Both the position numbers and the translations under genes were made by a program. From the NCBI RefSeq assembly GCF_011806385.1, contig NZ_JAATOX010000009.1, forward strand, positions 1 to 63,877: a DNA stretch of 63,877 bases, read 5' to 3'. How positions within the stretch are numbered: position 1 is the first letter of the stretch; every line of letters starts with the position of its first letter. Below are positions 8,781 through 16,238 of this stretch, one piece after another. Under the pieces are notes generated by a model. It saw only the letters and a program-made list of their open reading frames with translations, searched no databases and was not told the origin of the DNA. Source of the stretch: Phaeobacter sp. HF9A (lineage in GTDB: Bacteria > Pseudomonadota > Alphaproteobacteria > Rhodobacterales > Rhodobacteraceae).

Positions 8781-9482
8781 ATGAAAACCAATAGTTATCA
8801 TCACAACGACCTGGCCAAGGCGTTGACCCGGGCGGCGTTGGATCTGATGGAGGAGCGCAACGGGCCACATTTTTCACTGCGCGAGCTGGCCCGTATCGTC
8901 GGGGTGACACATCCGTCGGTCTATCGGCATTTCAAGGATAAATCGGAGCTGCTCAATCGGTTGATGGACCAGGGAATCGACCGGATGCGCACCTATCAGC
9001 TGGCAGAACAGGCCGAGGCCCCGGATACGCCACTGGAGCAATTGCAGGCGCTCTGCACCGCCTATGTGCGGTTTGCGCGCGAGAATGCCGGGTTCTTCTC
9101 GTTGTTGTTTGACAGCTTTCACCATGCCGACTGTGATGTCGGGAGCCGGAAACGGTTCAATTCCGAAACGCTGGGCGCGCTGTTTTCGGCCATCGAACGC
9201 TGCCAGGAGGCGGGGATCCTCATTCCCGGGGATCCGGGGCGGATCGCTGGCTATCTTATCCTCGCGCCGCATGGGCTGGCGTCCTATACCGCGCGGGGGC
9301 TGGGGTTTGACCCTGCCGTGAACGACCGGCTGACCCTGATGGGGGTTAAAGAGCTGGCCTTTGTCGGGATCGCGCCGCTGCTTTGCAACCCGCCGGACCG
9401 CAGCGTGATCTCGGAGCTGGTCTTTGGTGCCGGTAGTGGCGGGCTGGCGGATCCGGACCCGGCCGAAGGGGCCGACCAATAG
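8781..9482 (+). CDS. TetR family transcriptional regulator
   Basis: A 233-residue repressor-type protein. The N-terminal helix-turn-helix covers about residues 10-55, with FSLRELARIVGVTHPSVYRHFKDKSELLNRL as the helix-turn-helix and recognition helix. The C-terminal ligand domain includes FFSLLFDSFHHADC and resembles the TetR group with a WHG-type C-terminal domain. Only a purine-rich stretch (AAAAAGAAAA) precedes the ATG. It is transcribed divergently from the amidase/importer operon across a 247-base gap containing a perfect operator-like palindrome, so it probably represses that operon and perhaps itself. The inducer would be expected to be the imported compound. Confidence 0.93.
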   Translation: MKTNSYHHNDLAKALTRAALDLMEERNGPHFSLRELARIVGVTHPSVYRHFKDKSELLNRLMDQGIDRMRTYQLAEQAEAPDTPLEQLQALCTAYVRFARENAGFFSLLFDSFHHADCDVGSRKRFNSETLGALFSAIERCQEAGILIPGDPGRIAGYLILAPHGLASYTARGLGFDPAVNDRLTLMGVKELAFVGIAPLLCNPPDRSVISELVFGAGSGGLADPDPAEGADQ

Positions 9483-9513
9483 GCCGGCCCGAACAGGGAT
9501 CCAGACGCGGGGG

Positions 9514-10113
9514 TTAAAGCGCGGAGCGCAGGCGTTCCAGGCTGCGTTCATCCACGAAACGCGGGGTGGAGCGCATATAGTCGGCAAAGGACTGCCCATA
9601 GCCCTTGAGCAGCCAGCGTTCCTCGTTCAGCACAAACAGGAAATAGAGCGCAAACAGCACCCCTGCGAGCGCCACGGTGATCCAGGACCCGGTGGTGATG
9701 CCCAGACCGACGGTGGCCAGCACGGAGGTCACATATTGCGGGTTGCGGGAATATTCATACATGCCACTGGTGACCAGCCCGTCGCTTTCGCAATAGGTAT
9801 TGTCGAGCCCGAGGAACTTGTAGCCCCAGAGGGTGATCCCGAAGGCCACCACCATCACCGGCAGCCCCACCACATAGCGCAGCGGATGCCCCCAGCCGTT
9901 GACGCCGATCTCGGCGACGGCAAACACCACGGTGGCGCCGCAGAAGAGGCGAAACAGCCCAAAGGCCAGATGGTGACGCCAGCCCTCGGCGGCGGGCCAG
10001 AGACCAAGATCGGGGCGCTTGAGGCTGAGGCTGAGATGTCCGGCCAGTGCAAGGGCGGCAAGGGCTGCGACAATCAGGGCAATATCATGGAAGGTCAGGA
10101 TGAGGTCGTACAT
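9514..10113 (-). CDS. Membrane methyltransferase-like protein (isoprenylcysteine carboxyl / phospholipid methyltransferase family)
   Basis: A 199-residue integral membrane protein with about five hydrophobic segments. The C-terminal half carries the family's SAM-binding pattern: GLVTSGMYEYSRNPQYV around residue 115, then NEERWLLKGYGQSFADYMRSTPRF. The second motif contains the conserved Glu-Glu used in ICMT/PEMT-type methyltransferases. The methyl acceptor is not predictable; bacterial members include many of unknown substrate. It converges on the TetR gene with 31 bases between stops. Confidence 0.82.
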   Translation of the reverse strand: MYDLILTFHDIALIVAALAALALAGHLSLSLKRPDLGLWPAAEGWRHHLAFGLFRLFCGATVVFAVAEIGVNGWGHPLRYVVGLPVMVVAFGITLWGYKFLGLDNTYCESDGLVTSGMYEYSRNPQYVTSVLATVGLGITTGSWITVALAGVLFALYFLFVLNEERWLLKGYGQSFADYMRSTPRFVDERSLERLRSAL

Positions 10114-10282
10114 GGCGGCGTCGGATCCCTATTTTGAAAGGCATGGCACAAATCTGCGCGGCCGGGCCGGACCCGGCGCGGTTTTCGCCTAGCAAGTCAA
10201 TGTAACAGGAACACGGCTGTTGCGGTTGCACCGGTGCAGAGCGGCCCGCCTGCGGGGCCGTTCCGGCGGTTGCGTCAGACGA

Positions 10283-10687
10283 TCAGAATTGATCGCCCGG
10301 TGCCCAGGACATGGAATGGATCGCGTTCCAGTCCTCTGCGCCGTTTGACTGGGCGAACCACACTGTCAGGTTTTCCTCGGAGGAGAGCGCCCAGGTGGCC
10401 TCGCGAATGTCCGGCGGATCGTCCTGCCTGCGGGCATCGTCAAACAGATTGGTCAGCTCGACCCGGAATTCCGGCACCACCGGGCCGAGGCTGAACTGGT
10501 CTTCGGCTGTCGGTGCGCCCAATTTCTGGCGCACGTCAGCAAAGGATTTGCCAAGCAACTCCGAACCCTGGCTGCTGCTTTCCATAGTGGTGTCTCCTTT
10601 TGAGTTCCCCGGGGCGCACCCTGTGGCCGCAGAGGCGAATGCAGCCGCCAGCACAGCGGCCAAGAGGGAGGGGGCGATCCGGCTCAC
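10283..10687 (-). CDS. Small lipoprotein, candidate partner or inhibitor of the adjacent metalloprotease
   Basis: A 134-residue protein starting at GTG 10687, which overlaps the stop of the metalloprotease gene by four bases (GTGA). The N terminus MSRIAPSLLAAVLAAAFASAATGC is a lipoprotein signal with a plausible lipobox ending at Cys24, followed by a short polar linker. The rest is acidic. Its segment GKSFADVRQKLGAPTAED recalls the BamE/SmpA-like (BLIP-fold) opening, but I cannot confirm the fold. No ATG start would retain the signal peptide. Translational coupling to the protease and likely periplasmic location make an inhibitor or immunity role attractive, but this is inference. Confidence 0.75.
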   Translation of the reverse strand: MSRIAPSLLAAVLAAAFASAATGCAPGNSKGDTTMESSSQGSELLGKSFADVRQKLGAPTAEDQFSLGPVVPEFRVELTNLFDDARRQDDPPDIREATWALSSEENLTVWFAQSNGAEDWNAIHSMSWAPGDQF

Positions 10688-11541
10688 TTCACGCTCTTTA
10701 CTGAAAATGTCGTGTCCGGGATCATCTTGTTCAATTCGTCCACGAGGTGTTTTGCGTGGCGTTTCTTGACCTGATTGCCGAGGTTCATGATGGATTTCTT
10801 ATGCGCGTGAAAGGCATTGGAGGCCTTGTATTCATCGGGCTGGCCGATGGCATGGCCGAATTCATGCGCCGCCACATCCATCTTGACCCCGCCACCGGCG
10901 CCCTTGTCCTCGGGTTGCAGGTCTTCGGTGTCCAGGGTGATTTCCTGCTTGCTCCAGTTCACCTTGGAGGTATTTGAGCCGCCCTTGGGGATCTTGAGGG
11001 CGAAAACCGTCCAGTGCTTGCCCTTCTTGCGGGGATCGACGTCAAAGAAAACGGTGAAGGTCTTATCCTTGAAATATTTGGCGAAGTCCGAGGTGCCGGA
11101 GACCGCCAGCACGAATTTTCCGCCCCAGGCCTTGCGAATGATCTTTTCGGTTTCCTTGTGGAAATCCTTCTGTTCCTTGGAAGTCCATTTCTTCACCGCG
11201 CCCTTGGTCTTGAAGATGTAATGCCAATATTGCCGCACCCAGATCTTCTGGTTGGCGCCGGTGAGCTCAAAATCCATGCGCTTGGTCTTGCGGGTGTAAT
11301 CCATCTTGGCGGGTTTTGCGGGGCCGCTGAGGGCCGCCTTGAGCGCGGCGAGGGTGTTTGGCCCGGCCAGCCCGTCCACCTTGAGTGGCGGGTGGCGTTT
11401 CTGGAAGTCCCGCACGGCAGCTTCGGTCAGCGGGCCGAAAATACCATCGACGGCCAGTTTGGGTTTTGCATTTGCTTTGTTCAGATCGGCCTGAAGGCGC
11501 TCGACGTCTTTGCCCTTCGACCCCTGCTTCAGTACTGCCAC
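10684..11541 (-). CDS. Peptidoglycan-binding zinc metalloprotease without signal peptide
   Basis: A 285-residue protein from GTG 11541 (AGGGA upstream). Residues 3-70 form a peptidoglycan-binding type 1 domain (LKQGSKGKDVERLQ, VDGIFGPLTEAAVRDFQ, DGLAGPNTLAAL). After a Pro/Ala/Lys linker comes a Lys-rich domain with a zinc-protease motif HEFGHAIGQPDE at 226-237 and a Met-turn-like SIMN at 250-253, the pattern of metzincins. There is no signal peptide or membrane segment; the upstream in-frame sequence to 11811 is not protein-like. High Lys content and lower GC than neighbours suggest foreign origin. It is coupled to the lipoprotein gene downstream. It could be an exported cell-wall-acting effector or a cytoplasmic protein of unknown role. 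No secretion gene is in the window. Confidence 0.82.
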   Translation of the reverse strand: MAVLKQGSKGKDVERLQADLNKANAKPKLAVDGIFGPLTEAAVRDFQKRHPPLKVDGLAGPNTLAALKAALSGPAKPAKMDYTRKTKRMDFELTGANQKIWVRQYWHYIFKTKGAVKKWTSKEQKDFHKETEKIIRKAWGGKFVLAVSGTSDFAKYFKDKTFTVFFDVDPRKKGKHWTVFALKIPKGGSNTSKVNWSKQEITLDTEDLQPEDKGAGGGVKMDVAAHEFGHAIGQPDEYKASNAFHAHKKSIMNLGNQVKKRHAKHLVDELNKMIPDTTFSVKSVK

Positions 11542-11844
11542 TGGAGTGATCCCTAGACGATGAATAAAAACATGTGATGCGCGAAAGTCGTTGCGAAACA
11601 GACCCGGAAACCGGACGACGCGCGCAGAGAAAACAACGGCCGGGTGGAGTAATAATAATACCCGGTCATGATCAAGCATGGCAGATTGTGATGATTTTTT
11701 CAAGTCAGGCGCAGCACTCTTGCGCCAGGCCCGCAGGTCCGCGCGCGGCGGTTCCCTGGGGGCCGAGACGCGGCAGCGGGCTGGCGGGCAAGAAAAAGCC
11801 GCCCGAACCATAGGGTTGGGCGGCGAGATCTGGCGCGGGTGCGC
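11542..11844. other. Gene-free stretch upstream of the metalloprotease
   Basis: 303 bases without a credible ORF. The right end holds the terminator of the J-domain gene. The middle is AT-rich on the leftward strand (TTGAAA, then TATTATTATT), which suits a promoter for the metalloprotease pair, although no well-spaced -35/-10 couple is evident. Confidence 0.5.
11793..11824 (-). terminator. Intrinsic terminator of the J-domain gene
   Basis: Read leftward, GCCGCCC..GGGCGGC with an inner AACC/GGTT extension and one bulge is followed by TTTTTCTT, 21 bases after the J-domain stop. It would also insulate the metalloprotease pair. Confidence 0.75.
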
Positions 11845-12471
11845 TTACTTGAAGCTGCGGCTGTCCTTGACTTGATCCCAGGCCCACATGACCTCTTGCA
11901 GCTGTTCTTCCTGGCTGCGGTCGCCGCCATTCATATCCGGGTGCAGCACCTTGATGAGCTTTTTGTAGGCTTTGCGAATCTCGGCCTTGGTCCAGTCGTC
12001 GCGGGCCTCCAGGATCTCCAGCGCGCGGCGCTCGGTGGGCGGCAGGCGACGGCCGGACTGCTGGCCGCTCTTGCCCGGGTTGCGGGTGGCGTTCTGGCCC
12101 AGCACCTGATGCGGATCCTCGATGCCCAGACGCGCCCAGGCGCGGGCCTCGGGGTCGGTCATCGGTTTGGTCTGGCGTTCCCAGACCTTGTCCTTGGAGG
12201 CCTGCGCGTTCAGTTCGGCCTCGGTGGTGCCTTCAAAGAAGTTCCACTTTTGGTTGTATTCGCGCACATGCTCCTGGCAAAACCAGAAGAAATCATCCAG
12301 AACATCCGGTGCCTTGGGGGCGCGGAATTTACCGGGCTCGTTGCAACCCTCGTGATCGCAGACGCGCACGGAGGTCTCTGAGGCCCCGGAGACGCTGCGC
12401 CGCCCACGCGGATTTTTCTTCTTCGCGGAGCGGACGGACATATCGAAACCAAAGGGATCGGACTTGGTCAT
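11845..12471 (-). CDS. J-domain (DnaJ-like) protein
   Basis: A 208-residue protein with a C-terminal J-domain (about residues 150-205) containing the Hsp70-stimulating HPD motif in LIKVLHPDMNGGDRS. The N-terminal two thirds has a Cys pair CDHEGCNEPG and a CQEHVREYNQKWNFFEG stretch that is characteristic of the alphaproteobacterial J-protein encoded next to bolA. It probably acts as a DnaK co-chaperone; its client is unknown. In other alphaproteobacteria it usually lies directly upstream of cobS in the same orientation. Here it is about 10.9 kb away. Confidence 0.9.
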   Translation of the reverse strand: MTKSDPFGFDMSVRSAKKKNPRGRRSVSGASETSVRVCDHEGCNEPGKFRAPKAPDVLDDFFWFCQEHVREYNQKWNFFEGTTEAELNAQASKDKVWERQTKPMTDPEARAWARLGIEDPHQVLGQNATRNPGKSGQQSGRRLPPTERRALEILEARDDWTKAEIRKAYKKLIKVLHPDMNGGDRSQEEQLQEVMWAWDQVKDSRSFK

Positions 12472-12599
12472 GGGGGAGCACCTTCTAGACGCATCTGTTC
12501 GACTCGGAGGCAGCAGTTTAGTCTAACGGTCGAGAGATAAAAGGGGGGCGGGCGCAGTTTTATGGACAACGAGCGGACAACAGGCGGAGCGACGTAGAT

Positions 12600-12854
12600 A
12601 TGAGCGTAAGAGACGAGATCGAGAGGGCCTTGCAGGCGGCCTTTGCGCCGAGAGACTTGCAGGTGGTGGACGACAGTGACAGCCATCGCGGCCATGCCGG
12701 GCACGATGGCCGGGGCGAGAGCCATTTCAACGTGAGGATCCGGGCCGACGCCTTTGACGGGCTGTCGCGGGTGGCGCAACATCGGGCGGTGCACAAGGCG
12801 CTGGGCGATATCGTGCCACGCATTCACGCGCTGGCGCTGGATATCGGCGCCTAG
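12600..12854 (+). CDS. bolA: BolA family protein
   Basis: An 84-residue protein with the BolA pattern: MSVRDEIERALQAAFAPRDLQVVDDSDSH, then GESHFNVRIRADAFDGLSRVAQHRAVHKALG. The His pair and the SHF strand fit the class II fold that binds 2Fe-2S clusters together with a monothiol glutaredoxin. A GGAG lies upstream at moderate spacing. It is divergent from the J-domain gene across 128 bases, the usual alphaproteobacterial arrangement. A role in iron-sulfur or iron homeostasis comes from family knowledge. Confidence 0.95.
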   Translation: MSVRDEIERALQAAFAPRDLQVVDDSDSHRGHAGHDGRGESHFNVRIRADAFDGLSRVAQHRAVHKALGDIVPRIHALALDIGA

Positions 12855-12895
12855 GCGCTTTCGCAGGGCCGCGCTGGCCCTGCGTTCGGCCTGAT

Positions 12896-13441
12896 CTAGT
12901 CGTCGCTCTTGCCGCGGCTGGCGCGTGCCTTGAGCGCGGCGGTGACGCCGGAGACCGGGCTCAGCTCCTCGACCCCGTCGTCAGAGACCATGCGGCGGGC
13001 CCCGGCGCCGGGGACCTGTATGGCATCCGGCGGCGCTTCGGGGTCGCCTGCGGTGGCGGTCAGCGGTGCCGGTTCCGGCGCGTGCCGCGCTGCGATGCTG
13101 GGCGTTTCCGGTTTTGCCTGCACCGGGGCCGCGGCTTCGACGGTTGCGCTTGTGGCCGCGTCTGGCGCGGCCGCGGCGGCAGGGGTTGGCTCTGTGTGGC
13201 CAGCGTTGGCAAGGGGGCGGCGAAACACCAGAAGGTTGCGCCAGCTGGTCTTGGTGCCCGTGAGGCCGGAGCGTTCCTCGGAGGGCAGCATCTCGGCGCG
13301 CTGGAATTCCCAGCCCTGGGCGGCCATCTCGTTCAGCACCGCCTCGATGCCATTGGCAAAGCGCGCTTCGGGCGTTTTCACGCCGCGCGCCTTCTTGCCT
13401 CGGTTGGGGGCGGGCACAACTTTATATTCGTAGCTTTGCAT
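12896..13441 (-). CDS. DUF4177-like protein with Pro/Ala-rich tail
   Basis: 181 residues. The first 75 or so (MQSYEYKVVPAPNRGKKARG ... LNEMAAQGWEFQRAEMLPSEE ... TSWRNLLVFRRP) match the small DUF4177 fold, in which YEYKVV begins and a GWE strand and a C-terminal VFRR strand close the sheet. The rest is a disordered Ala/Pro-rich linker and a short tail. No signal peptide. The ATG at 13441 was preferred to the overlapping GTG three bases earlier. Function is unknown. Confidence 0.8.
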   Translation of the reverse strand: MQSYEYKVVPAPNRGKKARGVKTPEARFANGIEAVLNEMAAQGWEFQRAEMLPSEERSGLTGTKTSWRNLLVFRRPLANAGHTEPTPAAAAAPDAATSATVEAAAPVQAKPETPSIAARHAPEPAPLTATAGDPEAPPDAIQVPGAGARRMVSDDGVEELSPVSGVTAALKARASRGKSDD

Positions 13442-13512
13442 CACTGCGTCCTGTGTGATCCTAGGCGGCCCTCATACAATGTTGTGCCGCGCTGAGAAAG
13501 AGCGGATCGCCC

Positions 13513-14775
13513 TCAGTCCTCGCTGGCGGTGGCGGGGATTTGCCCAGCCGCGCGGGCCGTCAGGTTCAGGCACATCTGCGTGGCAAGCGCCATGTCCTGC
13601 ACCGAGATCCACTCCAACGGGCCGTGAATGCACTGCATGCCGGTGAAGAGATTCGGCGTCGGCGTGCCGAATTCGGTCAGCCGGGAGCCATCGGTGCCAC
13701 CCCGGATCGGCACCGAGAGCGGCTCGATCCCGAGATCACGGCAGGCGTCATTGGCCAGCTCCACCGGGGTCATGTCCTTTTCCAGCCAATAGCGCATGTT
13801 GCGATACTGGTGGCTGATCTCGCAGGTGATCACGGCGCGCGGCTCCGTTGCGGCCACGGTGTCGCAGACGCTGCGCAGAAGCGCGCCCTTGGCTTCCAGC
13901 CCCTCCATCTCGAAATCGCGCAGGATGAAGCGGATCTCCATCTCGGAGGAGCCGCCGATCATATCGGTGGCGTGGATGAAGCCTTCGCGGTCGTCGGTGG
14001 TTTCCGGCGTCATGGTGGCCTGCGGCAGGGTCTGGATGATCTTGGCGGCCAGGTGAATGGCGTTGACCATCTTCTCCTTGGCAAGGCCCGGGTGGATCGA
14101 CACGCCGGAGATCTTCACGATGCCACGATCAGCAGAGAAGCTCTCGTATTCGATTTCGCCCAGCTCGCCGCCATCCAGCGTATAGGCGAAATCGGCCTTG
14201 AGATCCTGTTGCAGCTGGGGCTGCACGCCGCGCCCGATTTCCTCGTCCGGGGTGAAGGCGAGCCGCAACGGCGGGCGGGGGGCATCGGGGTTTTGCAGGA
14301 GATGCTCGGCCATGGTCATCAGGATCGCAACGCCCGCCTTGTCATCGGCGCCCAGAAGGGTGGTGCCGGAGGCGGTGATCAGGTCATGGCCGATCTTGGT
14401 GGACAGATAGGGGTGATCTTTGGGCGAGAGCACCAGTTCGGGATCGTCGGGAAAGGTGATATCGCCGCCGTTGTAGCCCTTGATCACGCGCGGCTTGACG
14501 CCGGTGGCGTTGAACTGCGGCGCGGTGTCCACATGGGCGAGGAAGCCCACGGTGGGAGCCTCCGTGGTGCCGGGAATGGTCGCCAGAACAACGCCATAGT
14601 CGGTGAGGGTGACATCCTGCGCGCCCATCGCGGTCAGCTCGTCGCGCAACAGGTTCAGCATGTCGAGCTGGCATGTGGTGCTGGGCGAGGTCGGCGAGTT
14701 TTCATCGCTCTGGCTGTCGATGGCGGCGTAGCGGGTGAGGCGGGTTTCTAGGGCATCCGTGAAAGGCGTTGTCAT
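13513..14775 (-). CDS. pepT: Peptidase T (tripeptide aminopeptidase)
   Basis: A 420-residue zinc aminopeptidase of the M20B family that releases the N-terminal residue of tripeptides in the cytoplasm. Metal-binding and catalytic motifs are visible: GFLAHVDTAPQ (His and Asp of the first motif), LLGADDKAGVAILM, FTPDEEIGRGV (catalytic and metal Glu pair) and YTLDGGELGEIE. The C terminus contains PIRGGTDGSRLTEFGTPTPNLFTG as in E. coli PepT. The start at 14775 follows AGGAG. The frame extension to 14871 is rejected because it lacks a ribosome site and is not conserved in type. Confidence 0.96.
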   Translation of the reverse strand: MTTPFTDALETRLTRYAAIDSQSDENSPTSPSTTCQLDMLNLLRDELTAMGAQDVTLTDYGVVLATIPGTTEAPTVGFLAHVDTAPQFNATGVKPRVIKGYNGGDITFPDDPELVLSPKDHPYLSTKIGHDLITASGTTLLGADDKAGVAILMTMAEHLLQNPDAPRPPLRLAFTPDEEIGRGVQPQLQQDLKADFAYTLDGGELGEIEYESFSADRGIVKISGVSIHPGLAKEKMVNAIHLAAKIIQTLPQATMTPETTDDREGFIHATDMIGGSSEMEIRFILRDFEMEGLEAKGALLRSVCDTVAATEPRAVITCEISHQYRNMRYWLEKDMTPVELANDACRDLGIEPLSVPIRGGTDGSRLTEFGTPTPNLFTGMQCIHGPLEWISVQDMALATQMCLNLTARAAGQIPATASED

Positions 14776-14896
14776 CAATAAGCTCCTGCTGTTGATGGCA
14801 AGATTGCGGAGCAGCGCGGGGAGGTCAAGCGCCCTTGCCGTGTGGCGCGCGCCGGGGCAGTGTGGTCGCATTGGATGGTGCGGATTTGGGCAGGCA

Positions 14897-16090
14897 ATGG
14901 TGCGGGTTGAAGAGATTGTAGATCGCGAGAGTTTTGAGGCGTGGCTGGAGGAATTGCCAAAGGCGTGCCGAGCTCAAGCTTCCGTCGCCATCTCGACGCG
15001 TGCAGCGTTGAAAGCATTTCCCTTTTGGGTAGCAGAACTGGAGACTGATTGGGCCAGAGTGCACCAAGTTTCACCCTTCCCGATAGTTCGCTCTATTTTA
15101 TTTGCTCAAGCCTTTTGCCATATTGGTTTCGTGGGAGAGAAGGTTTTTGAACAAGCTGCTGCTGGCATTGGAGCAGTTGCTGACCACGGAATGATTGGAG
15201 CGCACGCATACGAAGCAGCCTATATCGCTCAATGTGCTGTTAACGCGGCTGCCGAGCCGGAGAATTGGCACTATCTTGCCGCGAACGTTGCGAGCGCTGT
15301 AGGCGCATTGGGAACATACAATATTTTGTGGCGCGAAACACAATTGGATTGTTTTGCTAGGGTTGATACGTTTGAACAACGACTATGGTCCGAGCATCCA
15401 CCAAGCGAGATTGCAACCGCCTGGACCACTGGGCGGACATGGATGCAAGCCCGACCCGGCTATGGCTTCTGGATCCGCTGGTATGAGGCCGCGCTTGCTG
15501 GTCGCCCGCTGACCGGAGATTGGCAGAGCCATTGGCAATTGATGTATGACGTCGCCCTGATTGATCCTGCGGATTGGGACAAGGGCGCGGAACATGTGGC
15601 AGGGGTGATTGACCTCATTTCCCAAAAACAGGCGTTGCAACGGGACTTCGCCCAGATCAAGCGCGCGTTGGAGCATGAGATTTTCAACGCTGAAACCCTT
15701 GGACAGCACCGCGACAACCTTCCCGATGATCTGCCGCCCTCGCGCGTCGTTCAGTATCGGGCGCAGTTGCGAGAGGTTCTGGAGGAGTTGGAGGCGGTTG
15801 AGGCCGCGTTGAAGCCTCCGGTCCCGGATGCGGAGGTTTTGGAAGAGGCGACAGGGCGGCTGCGTGCGGTCTGGGCTAAAATCAAACAATATCCGTTGGC
15901 CGCTGGGTTCGTTGTGTTGATGGGAGCAGGCGTAACCGGAGCGGTGGGCCAATTGGGGGTGCGCGGCATGGATTGGGTCATCGACGAAGGCGTCCCAGCA
16001 CTCCTCCGCCAGATAAAAGACATCAAGCCAAAGTCCAGTCCCCTAACTCAGCCATCCAAAGAATGGGAAAAGCCGCCCGTTGATGTTTAG
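14897..16090 (+). CDS. Unrecognised 397-residue protein with a C-terminal membrane helix
   Basis: I do not recognise a named domain. The N terminus (VRVEEIVDRESFEAWLEELPKACRAQASVAISTRAALKAFPFW) is helical and recalls a recurrent roseobacter family of unknown function with an EAWL opening. The middle is Trp-rich and helical. Residues 245-325 look like coiled coil, and 332-354 (YPLAAGFVVLMGAGVTGAVG) form one transmembrane helix, so the bulk is probably cytoplasmic and anchored near its C terminus. The 5' half (about 14990-15420) is visibly richer in A/T than the 3' half and than the flanking genes, which suggests a mosaic or acquired gene. The start at 14897 has only a weak ribosome site. A strong inverted-repeat element follows the stop. 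Confidence 0.7.
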   Translation: MVRVEEIVDRESFEAWLEELPKACRAQASVAISTRAALKAFPFWVAELETDWARVHQVSPFPIVRSILFAQAFCHIGFVGEKVFEQAAAGIGAVADHGMIGAHAYEAAYIAQCAVNAAAEPENWHYLAANVASAVGALGTYNILWRETQLDCFARVDTFEQRLWSEHPPSEIATAWTTGRTWMQARPGYGFWIRWYEAALAGRPLTGDWQSHWQLMYDVALIDPADWDKGAEHVAGVIDLISQKQALQRDFAQIKRALEHEIFNAETLGQHRDNLPDDLPPSRVVQYRAQLREVLEELEAVEAALKPPVPDAEVLEEATGRLRAVWAKIKQYPLAAGFVVLMGAGVTGAVGQLGVRGMDWVIDEGVPALLRQIKDIKPKSSPLTQPSKEWEKPPVDV

Positions 16091-16096
16091 AAGTTA

Positions 16097-16175
16097 GGGC
16101 CGCGCCCGACCTCGGGTGGGTGCGAAGCGCCCTCCCAGGGGGGAGGTCGGGCGCGGCCCGGTCTGGCGACCGGGC
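16097..16175. repeat. Long GC-rich inverted-repeat element
   Basis: Two perfect 17-base arms (GGGCCGCGCCCGACCTC at 16097-16113 and its complement at 16143-16159) enclose 29 bases containing further GGGTGGG/CCTCCCA complementarity. A second hairpin (GCCCGGTC/GACCGGGC, 16156-16175) overlaps its right arm. It lies just after the stop of the 397-residue protein gene. Confidence 0.8.
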
Positions 16176-16185
16176 GAGACGGAAA

Positions 16186-16218
16186 CAAAAAAAAGGCGCC
16201 CCGGATAGAGCGCCTTTT
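16186..16218 (-). terminator. Intrinsic terminator of gatB
   Basis: Read leftward, AAAAGGCGC/GCGCCTTTT (9-bp stem, 10-base loop) is followed by further T residues. It begins 21 bases after the gatB stop. Confidence 0.85.
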
Positions 16219-16238
16219 GTAATCGTTGTGCTGTCCCG

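Noticed and set aside
10684-11541. Reading the metalloprotease as a DUF4157-type contractile-system protein
   Set aside because: Its zinc motif is the metzincin-like HExxHxxGxxD with a Met-turn-like SIMN, unlike the short HE-x-x-H-x-x-Q pattern of DUF4157.
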